Origin: an uncultured Lachnospiraceae bacterium
GTDB lineage: Bacteria > Bacillota > Clostridia > Lachnospirales > Lachnospiraceae
Length of the DNA stretch: 9,738 bases
Reading direction: 5' to 3'
Assembly (NCBI GenBank): GCA_902803635.1
Contig: CADCQU010000136.1
Coordinates: 1 to 9,738, forward strand
The position numbers were made by a program, and so were the translations under genes. Of this stretch, positions 5,929 through 9,738 are shown piece by piece; the stretch's first letter is position 1; every line of letters begins with the position of its first letter. Under the pieces are notes generated by a model. The model ran no database searches, was not told the origin of the DNA, and saw only the letters and a program-made list of their open reading frames with translations.

Positions 5929-7446
5929 TCACTCCCCAAACGCCTTCGCATACTTCTCCGCAATCTCAGGATTCGGCGACCAGAGGGGGTTGAAGCTGTA
6001 GTATATCTGTCCGGGGTTAAGCGTGTAGCCGTAGGCATTTGCCATCTCCGAAATGGTCACGATCTCGTAGCCCTCGTTTAAAAGCCAGGGCACGATCTCC
6101 TCCGTGGCCTGCCACGTCGCATCCCCGGTCGTCTCAATGAGATCATGCATGAGCACGATTGCCCCCGGATGCACGTTCTCCTTAATGTTGGCGACCACCG
6201 CATCCTTGTTCTCCGTGTCCCAGTCCAGGGTGTCGATATTCCAAAGGATCATCGGCCGGTCAATGGTCGCGCGCACCGTGTCGTTGATGCCGCCGCCCGT
6301 CGGGCGCATGATTTTCGGCTGAAAACCGATGACCTCCTGCAAAAGCTCGTCATTTTTCCGCATCGTCTCCCGGATTTCATCCTCAGTCGACTTCGAGAGA
6401 ATACGATGGTCGTAGGTATGGCTGCCAATCTCCATGCCAGCCTGATACGCCCGCTGAAGGATCTCCCTATGGTACTCCACCTGGTCCTTCCCGACCACGA
6501 AAAACGTCGCCTTCACGCCGTATTTTTCAAGTGCGTCCAAAATCAGCGGCGTCGAATTCGACGGTCCGTCATCGTAGGTGAGGGCCACCAGCTTTCGGAT
6601 ATCCGGTACCGGCGTCGGCGTGGGTGCAACCACCTCGGCTGCAGAAGCCACCGACTCAGGGGGATTCTCTCCCCCGGAAACGGTATCCCCTGTCTGTTCA
6701 GCCTCCGGCCCGCTGGAAGTGTCCTGCTTCGGTCCTTCCATGCCAGATTCCGTCTCACCGCCCTTTTTTCCCTCTGCTCCTTCAGATCCGGATACAGAGG
6801 AGTCTAAGAAAGAGCCTTCGCTCCCTCCCGCCTTCCCGCCATTTGCCGCTCCCTGCGACTTTGGCATGGCAAATAAAAGAACCACGCCCGTCACCAGGAG
6901 GGCTGTCACGACAAGTGCAAGCACCCAGCGGAGGCGTTTGTCGAGTCCCTTCCAGACCGCGACGAGCCCGTCAAGAAAGCCTTCCCTGCCTCCTGCTTGC
7001 TTAGGCTTCCTACGGGAAATATCCGAGCTCTTTCTTCCCCTGTTTTCCTTTCCGGGAACAGTTCCAACTGTACGTTTGTCAGCCGGAGAAGCATTTTTTC
7101 GTACTGTATGTGAGCTGTCATTCTGAGCGGAGCGAAGAATCCCGTTCGGCGTTGCTCCACTTTGACGGGATTCTTCGTCGCTCCGCTCCTCAGAATGACA
7201 GGAAACGCCGCTCTTTAAGCCAACCGTACCGTCAGGAACGTTTGAGCTTCCCTTCGCTCTCTTCACCGATGCGTTCGGGCTTCCCTTCACGCCATTCTCC
7301 GGTGCGTTCGAGCTTCCCTTCTCACCCTTCTCAGCTTCGTTCGGACTTCCATTCGTATCCTTCTCTGGAAACGTCCTCTCTTCTTTATTTTCCGTATTTA
7401 TCTCCTTCCCCTTACTACCTGTGCGTTCATTTCTTGTTTCCCCCAT
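5929..7446 (-). CDS. Membrane-anchored polysaccharide deacetylase (carbohydrate esterase family 4, PgdA/PdaA-like)
   Basis: A 505-residue type II membrane protein. Order: a hydrophilic cytosolic region (1-173) with four 11-residue repeats at 33-76 and a repeat-encoded stretch at 83-111; a transmembrane helix at about 174-194; an extracellular linker rich in Gly, Ser and Glu ending in a Pro-Thr run; and the NodB-type deacetylase domain from about 284. Motifs: TYDDGP at 290-295 (catalytic base Asp292, metal ligand Asp293), HTYDH at 343-347 (two metal His), RPTGG at 381-385, a Trp and Asp-Thr-x-Asp-Trp stretch near 402-409, and LMHD around His434. All are intact. It probably removes acetyl groups from peptidoglycan or another wall polymer, giving lysozyme resistance or controlling hydrolases; the exact substrate cannot be read. 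ATG 7446 is chosen over TTG 7452 because GGAGG sits nine bases from the ATG but only three from the TTG. Confidence 0.92.
   Translation of the reverse strand: MGETRNERTGSKGKEINTENKEERTFPEKDTNGSPNEAEKGEKGSSNAPENGVKGSPNASVKRAKGSSNVPDGTVGLKSGVSCHSEERSDEESRQSGATPNGILRSAQNDSSHTVRKNASPADKRTVGTVPGKENRGRKSSDISRRKPKQAGGREGFLDGLVAVWKGLDKRLRWVLALVVTALLVTGVVLLFAMPKSQGAANGGKAGGSEGSFLDSSVSGSEGAEGKKGGETESGMEGPKQDTSSGPEAEQTGDTVSGGENPPESVASAAEVVAPTPTPVPDIRKLVALTYDDGPSNSTPLILDALEKYGVKATFFVVGKDQVEYHREILQRAYQAGMEIGSHTYDHRILSKSTEDEIRETMRKNDELLQEVIGFQPKIMRPTGGGINDTVRATIDRPMILWNIDTLDWDTENKDAVVANIKENVHPGAIVLMHDLIETTGDATWQATEEIVPWLLNEGYEIVTISEMANAYGYTLNPGQIYYSFNPLWSPNPEIAEKYAKAFGE
7116..7200. repeat. Palindromic repeat family A, copy A3, inside a coding sequence
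   Basis: Exactly 85 bp like A1, with the same 12-bp ends (TGTCATTCTGAG at 7116-7127, CTCAGAATGACA at 7189-7200) and the same GAAGAATCCCGT / ACGGGATTCTTC inner arms. It lies inside the deacetylase gene and is translated in frame on the minus strand as roughly residues 83-111 (CHSEERSDEES, then ILRSAQND). The frame used has no stop codon, and the insertion falls in the cytosolic disordered region well before the membrane helix. Confidence 0.92.
7219..7350 (-). repeat. Four 33-bp tandem units in the deacetylase gene
   Basis: The units encode 11-residue repeats: GSPNEAEKGEK, GSSNAPENGVK, GSPNASVKRAK and GSSNVPDGTVG. Gly-Ser-x-Asn at the start and a closing Lys in three units are conserved; the middle varies. 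The array ends seven residues before repeat A3, so the cytosolic tail of this protein is largely made of repeated DNA. Copy number may vary between strains. Confidence 0.75.
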
Positions 7447-7471
7447 GCACAAGCACCTCCCAAATCAATTA

Positions 7472-7503
7472 TTTATAATCCATTCATATGGTCCGGGTGT
7501 CAA
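7472..7503 (-). promoter_or_regulatory. Probable promoter of the deacetylase gene
   Basis: A perfect TTGACA (-35) lies at 7503-7498 on the minus strand. The -10 is either GATTAT (7480-7475, 17-base spacing, four of six matches) or TATAAA (7477-7472, 20-base spacing, five of six). Transcription would start near 7465, leaving a short leader with GGAGG just before ATG 7446. The gap from the preceding stop codon is 106 bp, so the gene has room for its own promoter. Confidence 0.6.
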
Positions 7504-7552
7504 CACACGCAACTTACGGATTGCTTCGCGCTTTCACCACTTGAATCAAATA

Positions 7553-9244
7553 TCATGTAAATCTTCGGATTGCCACAATCGGTTTGCAGTCCGCCCTCCG
7601 GTCGTGGGTGATTCCGTAGGCACTCCCCTTGGCCTCGACAATCATCCCATTTCCATCATATATGGCAACATGCCCTGCATAACAAACGATATCCCCGGCA
7701 CGGGCCTCCGCAAGGCTCGCCACCGGCCGTCCGGCCCCCGGCCAGTACCCGGAGGTCATGTAACCGCCGCTGTACACGCCGCAGTCCCGAAGCACAAGGA
7801 AGACAAAATGCGAGCAGTCGCAGCCATTTGTCAGCGAATTGCCGCCCCAGACATAAGGATGTCCCAGGAACTGGCAGGCATAATTCACGATTTCCTGCCC
7901 CTTGGCGGCGCCATTTGCCGCCCGCGCGGCTTCCTCCTCGGCGCGTACCCGCGCAAGGGCCTCCTCGGCGGCCTGCTTCTCGCTCTCACGCCTCGCGGAA
8001 AGGGCCTGCTCAGCCGCCTCCTTGGCAGCCTCCTCCATAGCCTTCTTTTCCTCGGCCACCCTGCGGGAAGCATCCGCCTCGCGTTTTGCAGCCTCCTCGG
8101 CCGCCTTCCTGGCATTTTCCTCCGCCTTCTTTGCGGCCTCAGCCTCCCGACGCGCCTTCTCCTCGGCGGCCTTCCGGGCAGCCTCCTCAGCAGCCTTTCT
8201 GGCCCTCTCCTCCGCGGCCTTTCGCTCGGCCTCCTCCGCAGCCCTCCGCGCAGCCTCCGCAGCCGCCTTCTTGGCGGCCTCCTCGGCGGCCTTCCGCGCG
8301 GCAGCCTCCGCCGCCTCAATCTCCTTAATCCGTTCGCCCTTCTTGCGCACCAGCTCGGTGATGCCTTCTGCCTGCGCACGAACCGCCGCGATCTGCTCGG
8401 CATAATTCCCGCCGCTCGCCTTGAGCGCGGCAATCTCGCCGGACAGCTCCGCCTGTTCCTCCGAAAGGGCCGATTTCCGTGCCTTCAGCTTCTTCTGCTC
8501 GGCAACGAGCACGGTCTTCTCCTCCCCAAGCTTCTCCTTGAGAAGCAGAATCTCCCGCACGCTGTTCTGGTAACTGACAAATGCCCCGCGGTCGGCTTCT
8601 TCGAGGGAGAGTAACTGGTCCATACGGTTCATCGGGGACGAGGAATTTCCATTGAGAAGACTGCCAAAGATCCCGAGCGGGTAGGCGTTCTCATAGAAAT
8701 ACTGAATTCGTCGCTTCATTGCCTCGTACTGGGCTTCCAGCAGCTCCTCCGCCTCCTCCAGCTTCGTCGAGGTCGCCGCGATGGTCGCCTCCTGGGCCGA
8801 CACCTTGTCCGCCGCCTCCGCAACCTCGGCATTTGTCTCGTTAATGCGCACCAAAAGATCCACGAGCTCGGCATTTTTCTCGTCGATCTCGCCCGTCAGC
8901 TTCCGCTGCTCCTCCTCCAGTGCGCGCAAAGACGCCTCCGCCTCGGCAAGGCGGGCTTCCGCCGCAATTTTTGCCTCCTCCTCGGCTGACCTTTCCGCGG
9001 CAAATGCCTCCGCCGACGCCTCGGCCTCCTCTTTCTCCCTGACAAATGCCGCCTCCGCCGCATTTGTCCCGGCAGTAAGAGCCGACACATCCACTCCGCC
9101 AGCGAGTACCGTTCCATTTGTCCCGCCAGTAAGGACCGTCACATTCGACGCTCCACTGAGAAAGGCATTTGCCGAAACAGGAGTAACCAAAACCAATGCC
9201 CCGGCCATCACCGCCGCGACCAATCTCTTCCCACAATACTTCAT
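7553..9244 (-). CDS. Secreted coiled-coil NlpC/P60 (C40) peptidoglycan hydrolase
   Basis: A 563-residue exported protein. Order: signal peptide 1-27 (Lys/Arg start, hydrophobic core, cleavage after SANA); three 9-residue repeats at 34-60; PcsB/CwlO-like coiled coil at about 62-310, with a helix break around MKRRIQYFYENAYPLG (176-191); an Ala/Glu/Lys/Arg-rich helix at 311-443 with an octad repeat; and a C-terminal NlpC/P60 cysteine peptidase domain at about 449-563. Catalytic Cys477 is in CDCSHF and His525 in AGHVAIY. The usual third His/Asn/Gln position seems to be Glu537 (IVEA). Such enzymes cut peptide stems at division sites or during wall growth, often under an FtsEX-type regulator, which is not visible here. 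ATG 9244 is chosen over an in-frame TTG at 9265: ACGGAGA lies nine bases before the ATG and the signal peptide starts there. Confidence 0.93.
   Translation of the reverse strand: MKYCGKRLVAAVMAGALVLVTPVSANAFLSGASNVTVLTGGTNGTVLAGGVDVSALTAGTNAAEAAFVREKEEAEASAEAFAAERSAEEEAKIAAEARLAEAEASLRALEEEQRKLTGEIDEKNAELVDLLVRINETNAEVAEAADKVSAQEATIAATSTKLEEAEELLEAQYEAMKRRIQYFYENAYPLGIFGSLLNGNSSSPMNRMDQLLSLEEADRGAFVSYQNSVREILLLKEKLGEEKTVLVAEQKKLKARKSALSEEQAELSGEIAALKASGGNYAEQIAAVRAQAEGITELVRKKGERIKEIEAAEAAARKAAEEAAKKAAAEAARRAAEEAERKAAEERARKAAEEAARKAAEEKARREAEAAKKAEENARKAAEEAAKREADASRRVAEEKKAMEEAAKEAAEQALSARRESEKQAAEEALARVRAEEEAARAANGAAKGQEIVNYACQFLGHPYVWGGNSLTNGCDCSHFVFLVLRDCGVYSGGYMTSGYWPGAGRPVASLAEARAGDIVCYAGHVAIYDGNGMIVEAKGSAYGITHDRRADCKPIVAIRRFT
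7916..8314 (-). other. Ala/Glu/Lys/Arg-rich helical segment, octad repeat
   Basis: Residues 311-443 of the NlpC/P60 protein are almost entirely Ala, Glu, Lys and Arg. From 317 to 364 there are six consecutive 8-residue units with pattern RKAAEEAA (24-bp units at 8153-8296), and copies recur near 379. Basic residues at positions 1-2 and acidic ones at 5-6 give i to i+4 ion pairs. A period of eight does not fit heptad coiled coils well and suggests a long rigid single alpha-helix between the coiled coil and the catalytic domain. Confidence 0.7.
8999..9173. repeat. Cluster of five GRCAAATG octamers
   Basis: Two copies read on the plus strand (8999-9006, 9041-9048) and three on the minus strand (9061-9068, 9115-9122, 9166-9173), all within 175 bp of coding DNA. 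Twelve further copies lie elsewhere: 149, 186, 327, 985, 2700, 4674, 6036, 6840, 7825, 7912, 8576 and 8830 (left ends). Function is unknown; see the findings. Confidence 0.7.
9065..9145 (-). repeat. Three 27-bp units at the mature N-terminus of the NlpC/P60 protein
   Basis: They encode the 9-residue repeats NVTVLTGGT, NGTVLAGGV and DVSALTAGT directly behind the signal peptide (residues 34-60). The pattern is a valine/threonine/leucine strand followed by a glycine turn, unlike the helical remainder of the protein. The repeats also contain two copies of the octamer GRCAAATG. Confidence 0.7.
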
Positions 9245-9293
9245 AAAGTGATTCTCCGTTTTCAACTCCCCTTGAAAACCCCTAATCAGAGTT

Positions 9294-9322
9294 ATATTAG
9301 CACCCTAACCGCCCTATGTAAA
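9294..9322 (-). promoter_or_regulatory. Probable promoter of the NlpC/P60 gene
   Basis: On the minus strand TTTACA (9322-9317, five of six matches to TTGACA) and TAATAT (9299-9294, four of six) are separated by exactly 17 bases in a locally AT-rich stretch. Transcription would start near 9287, giving a leader of about 43 bases before ATG 9244. The 64-bp repeat array begins about 95 bp further upstream. Confidence 0.55.
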
Positions 9323-9418
9323 GAAAAAAGTATCCTATCCACCTGAGTTACCAAGCCCCACTGTTACAATTCAGATGTCCCTCGTTTCTTACCTTCTTGC
9401 CTCAAGCCCAAACACCCA

Positions 9419-9738
9419 AAAATCAAGCATTGTGGCTGATTTTCGCCGTGGCAAGGAAGCTTCCGGTCAGCCACAAACCCTCAAAATCAGGCATTATGGC
9501 TGATTTCCACCGAGGCAAGGAAGCTTTCGATCAGCCACAAACCCTCAGAATCAGGCATTGTGGCTGATTTCCACCGAGGCAAGGAAGCTTTCGATCAGCC
9601 ACAAACCCTCAAAATCAGGCATTGTGGCTGATTTTCGCTGCGGCATGGAAGCTTTCGGTCAGCCACAAACCTTCAAAATCAGGCATTGTGGCTGATTTCC
9701 ACCGAGGCAAGGAAGCTTCCGGTCAGCCACAAACCCTA
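9419..9738. repeat. Array of five 64-bp tandem repeats, reaching the right edge
   Basis: Units start at 9419, 9483, 9547, 9611 and 9675, each exactly 64 bp; the last ends on the final base of the window, so the array may continue. Each unit contains TTGTGGCTGA and its exact complement TCAGCCACAA separated by 27 bases (unit 2 has one mismatch, TTATGGCTGA). Variation is concentrated in the segment between the arms; the arms and the ACCCTCAAAATCAGGCA linker are nearly fixed. Sixty-four is not a multiple of three and stop codons fall in the units, so it is not coding. It could belong to the NlpC gene's upstream region or to the unseen neighbour on the right. Confidence 0.92.

Noticed and set aside
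7421..8614. Plus-strand frame of nearly 400 codons opposite the NlpC/P60 gene
   Set aside because: Its Leu/Gly/Arg-rich repeats are the reverse reading of the Ala/Glu/Lys helix; the minus-strand protein has a signal peptide, catalytic residues and a ribosome binding site.
9419..9738. CRISPR array
   Set aside because: The whole 64-bp unit is conserved between copies; there are no unique spacers of constant length between short repeats, and no cas gene is in the window.

Overview
The window reads as a GC-rich chromosomal segment of a Bacillota (Firmicutes) bacterium, most likely a clostridial, Lachnospiraceae-like gut or oral organism. This is inferred from the style of the proteins (TypA, DapB, a secreted coiled-coil NlpC/P60 protein) and from two families of palindromic intergenic repeats of a kind common in gut Firmicutes. 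I could not run a search. Every gene I accept is on the minus strand, so transcription runs from right to left.

Layout in order of transcription: a non-coding array of five 64-bp tandem repeats reaches the right edge (9419-9738). Next come a promoter and a secreted NlpC/P60 peptidoglycan hydrolase (9244-7553). A second promoter follows, then a membrane-anchored polysaccharide deacetylase (7446-5929), so two neighbouring genes act on the cell wall. After it lies the ribosome-associated GTPase TypA/BipA (5791-3956). A tight two-gene unit follows: dapB (lysine/diaminopimelate synthesis, 3588-2836) and hisA (2828-1953). The hisA product is of the eukaryotic HIS6 type, not the usual bacterial type. 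Last come an amidohydrolase of the S-adenosylhomocysteine/methylthioadenosine deaminase group (1482-58) and, 28 bp further on, the first ten codons of a probable S-adenosylhomocysteine hydrolase (29 to the left edge). Together these two suggest a unit for disposing of S-adenosylhomocysteine, perhaps through S-inosylhomocysteine.

The housekeeping genes are ordinary; the DNA woven around and through them is not. (1) A palindromic element (family A, 85 bp) occurs three times: twice between genes, and once inside the deacetylase coding sequence, where it is read through in frame. (2) A second element (family B) occurs in two gaps, as a 107-bp tandem pair plus a compound copy behind hisA and as a single copy behind the deacetylase gene. 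(3) The octamer GRCAAATG (R = G or A) occurs 17 times by my count, in both orientations and in at least four reading contexts. That looks like a DNA-level signal such as an uptake or recombination sequence rather than codon bias. (4) The 64-bp array is built of alternating inverted arms that can pair in two registers. (5) Three of the six complete proteins carry low-complexity insertions where their families have short loops or tails.

Gaps longer than 300 bp: 1483-1952 holds repeats A1, B1 and B2; 3589-3955 holds composite repeat A2; 9245-9738 holds the promoter of the NlpC gene and the 64-bp array. I saw no rRNA, tRNA, CRISPR array, transposase or clear rho-independent terminator.
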